A stretch of 33,110 nucleotides of DNA from Oscillospiraceae bacterium (lineage in GTDB: Bacteria > Bacillota > Clostridia > Oscillospirales > Oscillospiraceae). The stretch is taken from assembly GCA_902785905.1 (NCBI GenBank), contig CADAAM010000030.1, forward strand, positions 1-33,110, in the 5' to 3' direction. Below are positions 23,404 to 31,768 of the stretch, piece after piece (position 1 is the first letter of the stretch; every line of letters starts with the position of its first letter). The notes beneath the pieces are model-generated. The model was given only the letters and a program-made list of their open reading frames with translations, was not told where the DNA came from and searched no databases. A program made the position numbers and the translations under genes.

Positions 23404-24258
23404 TTACATCCTCCCCACGACGGCGCGATCCACGCCGCGCGCGTCCTGGTGAATGCTGGTGGAGGCAAAGCCGCCTGCGAGCAGCATGTCGGCGACATCC
23501 TGGGCCTGCCCCTCGCCGACCTCAAAGATCAGCAGACCGTCGGGCCGCAGCAGGCTCTTCCAGTATTTGATGATTGCCTTGTAAAAGCGCAGGCCGTCCT
23601 TGCCGCCGTCCAGGGCCCAGACCGGCTCGTAATCCTTCACCGAGCGGTCAAGCTCCCCGATCTCGTCGGTCCTGACATAGGGCGGATTCGACACGATCAC
23701 GTCGAAGCTGCCGATGCCGAGCGGGGGAGAGGCCGTGGCGTCCGCCTGCATACAGATCACGCGGGTGTTGAGGCGGTTGAGGGCGATGTTCGTGCGGCAG
23801 ACCTCGAGGGCGCTGGCGCTCAAGTCCACGGCCACCAGCTTTGTCGCGGGCAGCTCGTGTCCGACGGCGCAGGTGATGCAGCCGCTGCCGCAGCAGAGAT
23901 CCAGCACGCGCGCGTCCATCTTCCAGCCTGTCAGCGCCTGCTTGACGAGGTCGACCAGCAGCTCCGTGTCGGGGCGAGGGATGAGCACGTCCTTCGTCAC
24001 CTTCATCGGCAGACCGTAGAACTCCCAGTCCCCGCTGATGTAGGCGACCGGCTCCCCGCTGAGGCGGCGCTCCACGTACCCGTTGACCTTGTCCTCCACG
24101 GGCTGGGTGGTGTAGAGGCTCAGATCCCGCAGCAACTGCTGGACGGTCTTGCCGGCGGCGCTCGCCACAAGGACGCGCGCCTCCAGGGCATAGGCCTCGA
24201 TCCCGCTGCGCTTGAGGGTGTTGCGGGCGTTGATATACAGTTCGTTATAGGTTTTCAA
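23404..24258 (-). CDS. prmC: peptide chain release factor N5-glutamine methyltransferase
   Basis: This protein of about 284 residues methylates the GGQ glutamine of release factors. The S-adenosylmethionine fold shows VLDLCCGSGCIT (118-129), and the catalytic NPPY is at 191-194 in VSNPPYVRTDE. The start is a TTG at 24258: MKTYNELY is the expected N-terminus, and GGGGGAG, inside the end of the preceding gene, lies 9 nt upstream. A longer open frame upstream has no family similarity. The DUF1385/YqhQ gene directly upstream is a common partner of prmC in Firmicutes, but prfA is not next to it here. Confidence 0.94.
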   Translation of the reverse strand: MKTYNELYINARNTLKRSGIEAYALEARVLVASAAGKTVQQLLRDLSLYTTQPVEDKVNGYVERRLSGEPVAYISGDWEFYGLPMKVTKDVLIPRPDTELLVDLVKQALTGWKMDARVLDLCCGSGCITCAVGHELPATKLVAVDLSASALEVCRTNIALNRLNTRVICMQADATASPPLGIGSFDVIVSNPPYVRTDEIGELDRSVKDYEPVWALDGGKDGLRFYKAIIKYWKSLLRPDGLLIFEVGEGQAQDVADMLLAGGFASTSIHQDARGVDRAVVGRM

Positions 24259-24263
24259 ATCGT

Positions 24264-25214
24264 TCAGCTCCCCCAGGCGTCGCTGCCCTGTTCTTCGGGA
24301 ATGACCAGCTCCATGGCGCGGATGGCGCACTCGATCATGCTGTCGTCGGGCTCGTTGGTGGTGATGCGCTGCAGCCACTTGCCCGGCGCGGACAGGACGG
24401 CGGACAGCCAGTTGTCGTGCAGACCGCACCAGCGGTTGATCTCATAGCTGATCCCGACCACCAGGGGCAGGAGCAGCAGGTGAAAGCCCATGCGGGCCCA
24501 GGTGTTGTGCACGCGCACGACGGAGTTGACCAGGATGCTCACCACCACGACGACGAGCAGGAAGCTGGTGCCGCAGCGGGGGTGGAAGCGGGACTCGGGA
24601 CGGACGTTTTCCACCGTGAGCGCCTTTCCGTGCTCATAGCAGAAGATGGTCTTGTGCTCGGCTCCGTGGTAGGAGAAGAGGCGCTTGACGTCGGGCGTGA
24701 GGGTGACGAGCTTCATGTACGTCAGCAGGATCACCACGCGGGTCAGGCCCTCGGCGATGTTCCGCACAAAGAGATTATCGGTCAGTTTCTTGAAAAAGCT
24801 CACGATCAAGGCGGGCAGGAAGATGAACAGGAACAGGCTCAGCGCGATGCCGAGCACCACCGCCACGCCGATGATGATTTTCTTGGCCTTCTCCTCGGAG
24901 AAGTGGGCCTCGATCCACTGGTCGAGCTTGTCCGGCTCGCCCTGCTCCTCGATGGGGACGAGGCTGGCCGAATAGGTGAGGGCGTTCATGCCGTTGATCA
25001 TGGAGCTGAGGAAGATGGCGCAGCCGCGGATGAGCGGCCAGCCGAGGATGGGAAAGCGGTCCTTGATGAATTTGAGATCCTCGACCTTCTCCACGAGGCC
25101 GTCTTTGGTGCGGCAGACGATGGCCTGCTTTTTCGGCCCGCGCATCAGGATGCCCTCGATCAGGGCCTGACCGCCGATGGATGTCTTGTAATTGCAGGAG
25201 CTGTTGTTTTTCAA
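24264..25214 (-). CDS. DUF1385 (YqhQ-like) membrane protein
   Basis: This 316-residue protein matches the DUF1385 family. It has SIGGQALIEGILMRGP at the N-terminus, VKRLFSYHGAEHKTI in the middle, RFHPRCGTSFLLVV, and about four or five membrane helices. Its biochemical function is unknown. The EHKTI and HPRCGTSF motifs hold conserved His and Cys residues that could bind metal. The start is a TTG with AGAGGTG 7 nt upstream. It ends 5 nt before the prmC start and supplies its ribosome site, so the two are translationally linked. Confidence 0.9.
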   Translation of the reverse strand: MKNNSSCNYKTSIGGQALIEGILMRGPKKQAIVCRTKDGLVEKVEDLKFIKDRFPILGWPLIRGCAIFLSSMINGMNALTYSASLVPIEEQGEPDKLDQWIEAHFSEEKAKKIIIGVAVVLGIALSLFLFIFLPALIVSFFKKLTDNLFVRNIAEGLTRVVILLTYMKLVTLTPDVKRLFSYHGAEHKTIFCYEHGKALTVENVRPESRFHPRCGTSFLLVVVVVSILVNSVVRVHNTWARMGFHLLLLPLVVGISYEINRWCGLHDNWLSAVLSAPGKWLQRITTNEPDDSMIECAIRAMELVIPEEQGSDAWGS

Positions 25215-25253
25215 ATGGATTCACCTCTGTCTATGCTGTGTTGGGACTATGCT

Positions 25254-26225
25254 TTACTGCTTCGGCTGGGCGCTCTGCCTGACGCCGCCGATGGGCAGGC
25301 GCACGGTCACGGCGCAGCCGCCCTCCTTGTCGGAGGCGTTTTCGATGGTCAGCGTGCCGCCGTGGCGGGTGATGATCTCGTCGCAGACCGCAAGGCCGAT
25401 GCCGGTGCCGCGGTTTTTCGAGCTGCCCTTGTAGAATTTTTCCTTGACGTGCGGAAGCTCGGCCTCCGGGATGCCGTGGCCGTAGTCGCGCACGCGGATG
25501 CGCACGGCGCCCTCCTCCTGGCGCAGGGACACGTCGATGCGCCCGCCGTCGCCGCCGTGCTTCATGGCGTTGTCCAGGAGATTGAGAAAGACCTGCTTCA
25601 AGCGCTCGGAGTCCGCGGGGATGAGCGGGATCTCCGTCTTCGGGCCGGAGTAGTTGACCTTCATCCCGGCCTGCTTCATGAGCTCCCCGTAAGTGAAGAT
25701 CGCGTCCTCGAGCTCCGCCGCGATATCGATGAGCTCGATGCGCAGGTTGAAGCGGCCGTCCTGAATGCGGGTAAACTCCAAAAGCTCCTTGACCATGTTG
25801 GTCAGGCGCTCGGCCTCCTTGGAGATGATCTGCACGCCCTTGAGCGAGTCGCCCTGGACCGCGGGGTCGTAGGCGATGGTCTCGGCCCAGCCGGTAATGG
25901 CGGTCAGAGGGGTGCGCAGCTCGTGGGAGACCTGGGAGATAAACTCGGTCCTGGTCTTCTCGGCGAGGGCGGTCTTTTCGGAGATGGAGTTGATCTCCTC
26001 GGCGAGGTAGCCGATCTCGTCCACCTCAAACTCCTCGGTTTTGATGCCGTAGCTGCCGGTCGCTATGCGCTGGGCAAACTTTCGCAGCCTTTTGAGCGGC
26101 GAAGCGACGCAGCACCAGAACCAGACGTTGACCGCCAGCACATAGACGCACACCGCAATATAGATGGCCGTCGCCCAGTTCATGAGCCCGTGGGTGGAGG
26201 CCCAGGTTCGTAAGTTGCCAAACAT
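25254..26225 (-). CDS. sensor histidine kinase with a minimal N-terminus
   Basis: This 323-residue kinase has one membrane segment (about 17-38), a HAMP-like linker (about 39-90), the HisKA domain with phospho-acceptor H101 in SQVSHELRTPLTAITGW, and the ATPase domain with LLDNAMKHGG (N box), RDYGHGIPE (G1) and NRGTGIGLAV (G2). Most PhoR/WalK-type kinases have two membrane helices enclosing an outside sensor domain; here only one is seen. An in-frame TAG five codons before the ATG rules out a longer form in this sequence. It pairs with the response regulator upstream, from which it is separated by 188 nt of hairpins. Confidence 0.93.
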   Translation of the reverse strand: MFGNLRTWASTHGLMNWATAIYIAVCVYVLAVNVWFWCCVASPLKRLRKFAQRIATGSYGIKTEEFEVDEIGYLAEEINSISEKTALAEKTRTEFISQVSHELRTPLTAITGWAETIAYDPAVQGDSLKGVQIISKEAERLTNMVKELLEFTRIQDGRFNLRIELIDIAAELEDAIFTYGELMKQAGMKVNYSGPKTEIPLIPADSERLKQVFLNLLDNAMKHGGDGGRIDVSLRQEEGAVRIRVRDYGHGIPEAELPHVKEKFYKGSSKNRGTGIGLAVCDEIITRHGGTLTIENASDKEGGCAVTVRLPIGGVRQSAQPKQ

Positions 26226-26413
26226 GAACGTTACTTCCTAAATAAAAGCCTCGCAAAGTTTCGCGAAGCGAAATCATTCAGATCATTTTTCGCGGGGGCG
26301 TGTACCTCGCGAAAAATACTGCTCAGGCTGCAAGTGTGCGAGCGTCTCACGCAAGCGAGTGCGCGCGGCAGCCTGCAAATACTCAAATGAATGGCCGTGC
26401 CATTCATTTGACA
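26226..26413. repeat. hairpin cluster between the response regulator and kinase genes
   Basis: Perfect stems: ATTTTTCGCG/CGCGAAAAAT (26285-26294 with 26308-26317); CAGGCTGC/GCAGCCTG (26324-26331 with 26368-26375); TCAAATGAATGGC-CGT-GCCATTCATTTGA (26383-26411), the last ending just past the stop codon of the regulator. None has a T-tract. They separate two genes that normally lie close together in one operon. Confidence 0.72.
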
Positions 26414-27043
26414 TCAGTACCCCCACTTGTAGCCGTAGCCCCAGACCGTCGTCAGATACTCCGGCTCGGTGGGGTCGTTCTCGATCTTGATGCGCAGCCT
26501 GCGGATGTTCACGTCCACGGTCTTGAGCTCGCCCGAGAAGTCGCTGCCCCAGACGGCGGTGAGGATATCCTCGCGGCTCATGGCCTTGCCGGGATTTTCC
26601 ATAAAGAGCTTGATGAGCAGATATTCGATCTGTGTGAGCTTGAGGCGCTGCCCGTCCTTCTCGTCATCCTCGTCGATGCCCAGGCGGCGGATGAGCGCGT
26701 CGACCCTGGCGGTGAGCTCGGCGGGGGAGAAGGGCTTGGTGACATAGTCGTCGGCCCCGGTCATCAGGCCCGTGACCTTGTCGATCTCCTGGTTTTTCGC
26801 GGTGAGCATGATGATGCCCATCTTGGAGCCCGAGGCGCGGATGCGGCGGCAGACCTCGAAGCCGTCGATGTCCGGCAGCATCACGTCCAGCAGGGCCAGA
26901 CAGATGTCGGGATTGACCCTCAGCTTCTCCAGCGCTTCCTCGCCGCTGCCGGCCTCGATGGGCTCAAAACCGCTGCGGCGCAGATTGATGACGACAAAGC
27001 TGCGGATATTGGTCTCGTCCTCCATAACAAGTATCTTCTTCAT
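26414..27043 (-). CDS. OmpR-family response regulator with a shortened linker
   Basis: The 209-residue protein has a full receiver domain: acidic pocket E8-D9, phospho-acceptor D53 in LALLDVMLPD, and K in DDYVTKPFSPAEL. The winged-helix DNA-binding domain is recognisable by LTQIEYLLIKLF, REDILTAVWG, KTVDVNIRRLRIKIE and TVWGYGYKW. Only about 15 residues lie between ALIRR and LTQIEY. In PhoB-like proteins about 31 do, and they include the first strands (the GLxLDxxxxxV segment) of the DNA-binding domain. An in-frame loss of about 16-20 residues is therefore likely, and DNA binding or domain coupling may be altered. Confidence 0.92.
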   Translation of the reverse strand: MKKILVMEDETNIRSFVVINLRRSGFEPIEAGSGEEALEKLRVNPDICLALLDVMLPDIDGFEVCRRIRASGSKMGIIMLTAKNQEIDKVTGLMTGADDYVTKPFSPAELTARVDALIRRLGIDEDDEKDGQRLKLTQIEYLLIKLFMENPGKAMSREDILTAVWGSDFSGELKTVDVNIRRLRIKIENDPTEPEYLTTVWGYGYKWGY

Positions 27044-27109
27044 GTGTTGCTTACCCCTTTATCTGATAAATAGCATACTATCGGAAATGAGATTGCAATA
27101 TGTCAGTCA

Positions 27110-27118
27110 ATTATAACA
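27110..27118 (-). promoter_or_regulatory. candidate extended -10 promoter of the two-component genes
   Basis: On the minus strand the sequence reads TGTTATAAT, an extended -10 element with a perfect TATAAT. No good -35 is visible. The leader would be about 60 nt. Confidence 0.4.
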
Positions 27119-27350
27119 TGGCTCTGACAAAAATAATAGACAAAGTTTCAGAAATTCATATATCTTTTTACAGTCAATATGCGAAAGGTTACATAATATC
27201 GTTTTATGCCGGCTCAAGCCGAAAAACGGGCGCATACTATATAAGTTTATAGAAGGGAAGGAGCGGGGGAGAGGGGACTCCGCGGCTGTCAATTGTCAAA
27301 TAGTACAAGAATCCGATGTGTATTTTGTACAATCTGAAACAGCTTCCCGC

Positions 27351-27379
27351 TTGTCCGCTTCGTGAAAAAGTGCTATAAT
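27351..27379 (+). promoter_or_regulatory. sigma-A promoter of the ABC importer operon
   Basis: TTGTCC (27351-27356) and a perfect TATAAT (27374-27379) are 17 nt apart, about 90 nt before the lipoprotein start. Upstream, an inverted repeat GTACAA (about 27303-27308) and TTGTAC (about 27325-27330) might be an operator. No Fur or DtxR consensus was seen. The rest of 27044-27473 is AT-rich and shows no gene. Confidence 0.78.
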
Positions 27380-27473
27380 ACTTTCAATCTTTCAAGGGAA
27401 ACGCTTGAAAAGACGGACGAAGACCCAAGCGGCGCACGCCGTGCGGGCTTCCAAATGAAAAAGGAGGAATACC

Positions 27474-28631
27474 ATGAAAAAGACATTGTCTCTGATGCTC
27501 GCGATGGTGATGATCCTTGCGCTCGCCGCCTGCGGACAGAGCGCCGCTCCGGCGGCCGCCCCCACCCCGGCACCCGCAAAGGAGGAGGCCCCCGCGGCTC
27601 CCGCCGATCCCATGGAGGAACTGATCGCCGCAGCGAAGGCCGAGGGCGAGCTTGTCGTCTACGGCTCCTGCGAGGAGGAGTACCTCGCCGCCGCCTGCCA
27701 GAATTTTGAAAAGCTCTACGGCATCAAGACCACCTATCAGCGCCTGTCCACCGGCGAAGTCCCCGCCAAGATCGAGGAGGAGAACGGCAAGCCCTCCGCC
27801 GACGTCTGGTTCGGCGGCACCAACAACCCCTATGACGGCCTGGCCGCCAAGGGCTTCCTGGACAACTCCTACGTCCCCATGAACGCCTCCCACCTGACCA
27901 AGGACATCTACAAGGACCCCAACGGCTACTGGTACGGCATCTACACGGGCCTGCTCGGCTTTATGGTGAACACCGATGAGCTGACCCGCATGAATCTCGA
28001 AGCCCCCCAGAGCTGGGACGATCTGCTCAAGCCCGAGTACAAGGGGTTGATCTGGCTGTCCAACTACCAGACCGCCGGCACCCCGAAGCTCGTCGCCAAC
28101 CTGATGATCCAGCTCAAGGGCCATGACGAGGGCATCAAGTACCTCTGCGACCTCGACAAGAACGTCCAGGTCTACACCAAGTCCGGCTCCGGCCCGTCCA
28201 AGAACGTCGGCACCGGTGAGTGCGTCATCGGCATCGGCTTCCTGCATGACGGCATCACCCAGATCGTGGACAACGGCTATGAGAACGTCAAGCTCGTCGT
28301 CCCGTCCGACGGCACCGCCTGCGAGATCGGCCCCGTGGCCATCTTCAAGGGCGCGGCTCACCCCAACGCCGCCCACCTCTTCATGGAGTACGCTCTGAGC
28401 CCCGACTGCGTGGAGCTCGCCGCGCAGCACGGCTCCTACCAGTTCCTGGTCATCGACAACGCCCAGCAGCCCCAGGCCGCCAAGGACTTCGGCCTTGATC
28501 CCGGCCTCGTGTGGGACGGCTATGACTTTGCCAAGGCTGTCTCCGATACCGAGCAGAACGTGAAGGACGTCATGGAAGCGATCGCGGCCTCCGGCGCCGA
28601 CACCGGCGAGGACCGCTTCAAGACCTCGTGA
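27474..28631 (+). CDS. ABC transporter substrate-binding lipoprotein (Fe3+/AfuA type)
   Basis: This 385-residue lipoprotein has a signal peptide ending in LALAAC, with C20 as the lipidated cysteine, and an Ala/Pro-rich linker to about residue 45. The mature part begins ELVVYGSCEEEYL, like the ELVVYS start of ferric-binding proteins. GKPSADVWFGGTNNP, YGIYTGLLGFMVNTDEL and ALSPDCVELAAQHGSY are typical of the iron/2-aminoethylphosphonate-type extracellular family 1 proteins. Iron is the most likely substrate, but phosphonate or another anion cannot be excluded. AAGGAGG precedes the ATG. The permease and ATPase genes follow after a terminator-like hairpin and a mobile repeat. Confidence 0.9.
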   Translation: MKKTLSLMLAMVMILALAACGQSAAPAAAPTPAPAKEEAPAAPADPMEELIAAAKAEGELVVYGSCEEEYLAAACQNFEKLYGIKTTYQRLSTGEVPAKIEEENGKPSADVWFGGTNNPYDGLAAKGFLDNSYVPMNASHLTKDIYKDPNGYWYGIYTGLLGFMVNTDELTRMNLEAPQSWDDLLKPEYKGLIWLSNYQTAGTPKLVANLMIQLKGHDEGIKYLCDLDKNVQVYTKSGSGPSKNVGTGECVIGIGFLHDGITQIVDNGYENVKLVVPSDGTACEIGPVAIFKGAAHPNAAHLFMEYALSPDCVELAAQHGSYQFLVIDNAQQPQAAKDFGLDPGLVWDGYDFAKAVSDTEQNVKDVMEAIAASGADTGEDRFKTS

Positions 28632-28675
28632 TCTGACCACCATGATCTGAACCAACCGGAATAGCGATTCCGCAG

Positions 28676-28706
28676 GGGATGGCGGTTTTCCGCCATCCCT
28701 CTTTTA
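28676..28706 (+). terminator. terminator after the lipoprotein gene
   Basis: GGGATGGCGG-TTTT-CCGCCATCCC is followed by TCTTTT. Within an ABC importer operon such a structure often gives partial read-through, so that more binding protein than membrane component is made. Confidence 0.82.
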
Positions 28707-28711
28707 ATAGG

Positions 28712-28937
28712 TTCTTCACGGAACTTTATGACGCTAAGGCGAAGGAAAGCCCCCCTTGCCTAAAGGGGGGTGCCCCGGTGCGCACACCGGGGCGGGGGGA
28801 TACGGTTCAGCGCACGCTGCGGCAAGTACGGAATCCCCCAGTCATGGCCTCGCGGGGGATCGGCCATGCCAGCCCCCTTTAGGCAAGGGGGCCATATCAT
28901 GTTATCGCGCTTTAGCTGCTTAAAATTCGAGATGATC
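28712..28937 (-). repeat. composite hairpin repeat, copy B, flanked by 11-bp direct repeats
   Basis: Hairpins: CCCCCCTTGCC...AAAGGGGGG (about 28750-28770); CCCCGGTG-CGCA-CACCGGGG (about 28773-28792); GGGGGAT with ATCCCCC (about 28795-28840); a GTCATGGCC/GGCCATGCC-type stem; and a second CCCCCTT/AAGGGGG hairpin (about 28873-28891). Read on the minus strand, the order equals copies C and D, with compensated changes in two stems. CTTTTAATAGG occurs directly on both sides (28701-28711, 28938-28948), which looks like a target-site duplication. It separates the binding-protein gene from the permease gene. Confidence 0.82.
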
Positions 28938-28971
28938 CTTTTAATAGGCTCATATGAAAGGAGAGACCCCT

Positions 28972-30630
28972 ATGGCAAGAGGCCAGGGCGCGGCGCTGGA
29001 CCGAAAAAAGCTGATGGCTGACCCCATCATGGTCACCACCATCGTCGTGCTGATCACCTTTTTGACCCTGTTCATCCTCTACCCGCTGGCGATATTGCTG
29101 GTGGACAGCTTCGTGGGCTTTACCCGCGCCATCACCAACACCCTCAAGGTGGGCTTTCTGGTGGGCATCCTCTCGTCCCTGATCGGCCTGCTCTTCGCGT
29201 ACGTCGAAGTCTACGTGCGCATGAACAAGGTCGTGGGCGGCCTGTTCAAGGTCGTGTCGATGCTGCCGGTGGTGTCGCCCCCCTTCGTCCTGTCCCTGTC
29301 GATGATCATGCTCTTCGGCAAGGCGGGCATCATCACGCGCTTCCTGCTGGGCATCTATGACAACAACGTCTACGGCTTCTGGGGCATCGTCATTGTGCAG
29401 ACCCTGACCTTCTTCCCGGTCTGCTACATGATGCTCAAGGGCCTGCTGAAAAACATCGACCCCTCTCTCGAGGAGGCTGCGCGCGACATGGGCGCCGGGC
29501 GCTGGAAGGTCTTCGCGGACGTGACATTGCCGCTCATGCTGCCCGGTCTCGGCAACGCCTTCTTAGTTACCTTCATCGAGTCCATCGCGGACTTTGCAAA
29601 CCCCATGCTGATCGGCGGCTCCTACGATACCCTTGCCACCACGATCTACCTGCAGATCACCGGCGCCTATGACAAGGCGGGCGCGGCCGCGATGGCCGTG
29701 GTGCTCCTGTGCATCACGCTCGCGATGTTCGCGGTGCAGAAGTACTACCTCGAGGCCAAGACCGCCGCGACGCTCACCGGCAAGGCCAGCCGCGCGCGCA
29801 TGCTCATCGAGGACAGGAGCGTCAAGGTCCCGCTGACCATCTTCTGCTCCCTCTCCGCGGCCTTCGTCATCCTCATGTACATCTGCGTCCCCATCGGCGC
29901 GCTGTTCCCGACCTGGGGCTACAAGTTCTTCCCGCTGACGGGCAAGTGGTTCAGCCAGGTCTTCACCCGCTACCACGGCTTCAAGGCGTTTAAGGACTCC
30001 TTCGTGCTCAGCTTCATCTCCGCGCCCATCACGGCCCTGCTGAGCATGATCATCTCCTACCTCGTCGTCAAGCGCAAGTTCAAGGCCAAGGGCTTTATCG
30101 AGGCCGTGTCCATGCTGGCGATGGCCGTGCCCGGCACGGTTCTCGGCGTCGGCTACATCCGCGGCTTCTCCCAGGGCGTGTTCCACACGGGCTTTCTGCA
30201 GGGCATCTACGGCACGGGCCTGATCCTGATCATCGTATTTGTGGTCCGCTCGCTGCCGACCGGCACCCGAAGCGGCATCTCCGCCCTGCGGCAGATCGAC
30301 AAGAGCATCGAGGAATCGGCCTACGACATGGGCGCGGACAGCTTCAAGGTCTTCATGACGGTGACGCTGCCGCTCATCAAGGACTCCTTCCTCTCCGGCC
30401 TCGTGACCGCCTTCGTCAGAAGCATCACCGCCATCTCCGCGATCATCCTGCTCGTCACGCCGAGCTATCTGCTCATCACCGTGCAGATCAACGAGTTTGC
30501 CGAAAAGGGCTCCTACAGCCTGGCCTGCGCGTTTGCCACCATTCTGATCATCATCACCTACAGCGCGGTGCTGCTGATGAATCTGTTCATCAAGCATTTC
30601 GGCACCAGCAAAACCACGAAGGAGGATTGA
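28972..30630 (+). CDS. ABC transporter permease, fused double module (Fe3+ type)
   Basis: This protein of about 552 residues has about 12 membrane helices and two ABC permease domains, each with an EAA-type coupling motif: EEAARDMGAGRWKVFADVTLP in the first half and EESAYDMGADSFKVF followed by TLPL in the second. It resembles AfuB/FbpB/SfuB permeases. AAAGGAG lies 8 nt before the ATG at 28972, so this start is preferred over 28954. In the first half only about eight residues (DSFVGFTRAITNTL) separate the first helix from the next segment. The second half keeps a loop of about 26 residues there (GYKFFPLTGKWFSQVF). A lost periplasmic segment is likely. Confidence 0.92.
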   Translation: MARGQGAALDRKKLMADPIMVTTIVVLITFLTLFILYPLAILLVDSFVGFTRAITNTLKVGFLVGILSSLIGLLFAYVEVYVRMNKVVGGLFKVVSMLPVVSPPFVLSLSMIMLFGKAGIITRFLLGIYDNNVYGFWGIVIVQTLTFFPVCYMMLKGLLKNIDPSLEEAARDMGAGRWKVFADVTLPLMLPGLGNAFLVTFIESIADFANPMLIGGSYDTLATTIYLQITGAYDKAGAAAMAVVLLCITLAMFAVQKYYLEAKTAATLTGKASRARMLIEDRSVKVPLTIFCSLSAAFVILMYICVPIGALFPTWGYKFFPLTGKWFSQVFTRYHGFKAFKDSFVLSFISAPITALLSMIISYLVVKRKFKAKGFIEAVSMLAMAVPGTVLGVGYIRGFSQGVFHTGFLQGIYGTGLILIIVFVVRSLPTGTRSGISALRQIDKSIEESAYDMGADSFKVFMTVTLPLIKDSFLSGLVTAFVRSITAISAIILLVTPSYLLITVQINEFAEKGSYSLACAFATILIIITYSAVLLMNLFIKHFGTSKTTKED

Positions 30631-30634
30631 AACC

Positions 30635-31711
30635 ATGGCGAAAGTGAAAAAAGGCGTACGCCTCGAGCATATCTCCAAAATCTATCAGGACCCCAAGACG
30701 GGCAAGGAGTTTTACGCGGTCAAGGACACGTCTCTGGAGATCGCCCCGGGCTCCTTCGTGACGCTGCTGGGCCCGTCCGGCTGCGGCAAGACCACGACCC
30801 TGCGCATGATCGCGGGCTTTGAGAGCCCCGACGAGGGCGAGATCTACCTCGGGGACGAGCCGATCAACGAGCTGACCCCGAACAAGCGCGACACCGCCAT
30901 GGTCTTCCAGAGCTACGCGCTGCTGCCGCACTACAACGTGTTCGACAATGTGGCCTACGGCCTCAAGCTCCGCAAGGTGCCGAAGGACGAGATCAAAGAG
31001 CGCGTGATGAAGATCCTCGACCTCGTGGAGCTCACCGGCATGGAGGGGCGCATGACCAACCAGCTCTCCGGCGGCCAGCAGCAGCGCGTCGCCCTGGCCC
31101 GCGCGCTGGTCATCGAGCCGTCGGTGCTCCTGTTTGACGAGCCGCTTTCAAACCTCGACGCGAAGCTGCGCGTCACCATGCGCACCGAGATCCGCCGCAT
31201 CCAGCAGGAGGTCGGCATCACCGCCATCTATGTCACGCACGACCAGTCCGAGGCCATGGCCCTGTCCGACAACATCATCATCATGTCCAAGGGCGTGGTG
31301 GCCCAGATGGGCACGCCGCAGGAGATCTACTACCACCCGGTCAACGAGTTTGTGGCGGACTTCATCGGCGAGGCAAACTTCCTCAAGGGCCCCATGACCG
31401 GCCGCGACGGCAAAAATGTCACCCTCAGCATCGAGGGCAACCCCCTCACCGTGGAGGGGCGCGACGGCATGGAGAAGGGGAAGGAGTACACCGTCGTCCT
31501 CCGCCCCGAGGCCGCGACTCTGGCGGACGAAGGCGGCCTGCCCTGCAAGGTGGTACTGAGCTGCTTCATGGGCTCCTACCAGAACTACCACGTCATGGTG
31601 GGCGATACTCTCGTCAAGCTCGAGGAGCATAACCCCAAGAACAAGCACATCTATCAGGTGGGGGATACCTGCCGCCTGGTCTTCGACCCCAAGTCGGTGC
31701 ATGTGCTGTAA
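30635..31711 (+). CDS. ABC transporter ATP-binding protein (PotA/FbpC type)
   Basis: This 358-residue ATPase has Walker A GPSGCGKT (46-53), the Q-loop in MVFQSYALLPH, the signature LSGGQQQ (144-150), Walker B LLFDEP (165-170) and the H-loop VTHDQSEAMALSD. A C-terminal TOBE-like domain follows from about residue 235. It powers the importer formed with the preceding permease and lipoprotein. The start lies 4 nt after the permease stop, with AAGGAGG inside the permease end. Confidence 0.95.
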   Translation: MAKVKKGVRLEHISKIYQDPKTGKEFYAVKDTSLEIAPGSFVTLLGPSGCGKTTTLRMIAGFESPDEGEIYLGDEPINELTPNKRDTAMVFQSYALLPHYNVFDNVAYGLKLRKVPKDEIKERVMKILDLVELTGMEGRMTNQLSGGQQQRVALARALVIEPSVLLFDEPLSNLDAKLRVTMRTEIRRIQQEVGITAIYVTHDQSEAMALSDNIIIMSKGVVAQMGTPQEIYYHPVNEFVADFIGEANFLKGPMTGRDGKNVTLSIEGNPLTVEGRDGMEKGKEYTVVLRPEAATLADEGGLPCKVVLSCFMGSYQNYHVMVGDTLVKLEEHNPKNKHIYQVGDTCRLVFDPKSVHVL

Positions 31712-31727
31712 AACCACATATTATATC

Positions 31728-31762
31728 AAAAAAATACCCGGACTGCTGTCCGGGTATTTTTT
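31728..31762. terminator. bidirectional terminator between the ABC operon and the oxidoreductase
   Basis: AAAAAATACCCGGAC-TGCT-GTCCGGGTATTTTTT is a perfect stem with A and T tracts, so it can stop transcription from both convergent genes. Confidence 0.92.
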
Positions 31763-31768
31763 ATGGGA

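Noticed and set aside
27044..27473. Fur or DtxR box controlling the iron-type importer
   Set aside because: No recognisable consensus; only an unassigned GTACAA/TTGTAC inverted repeat was seen.
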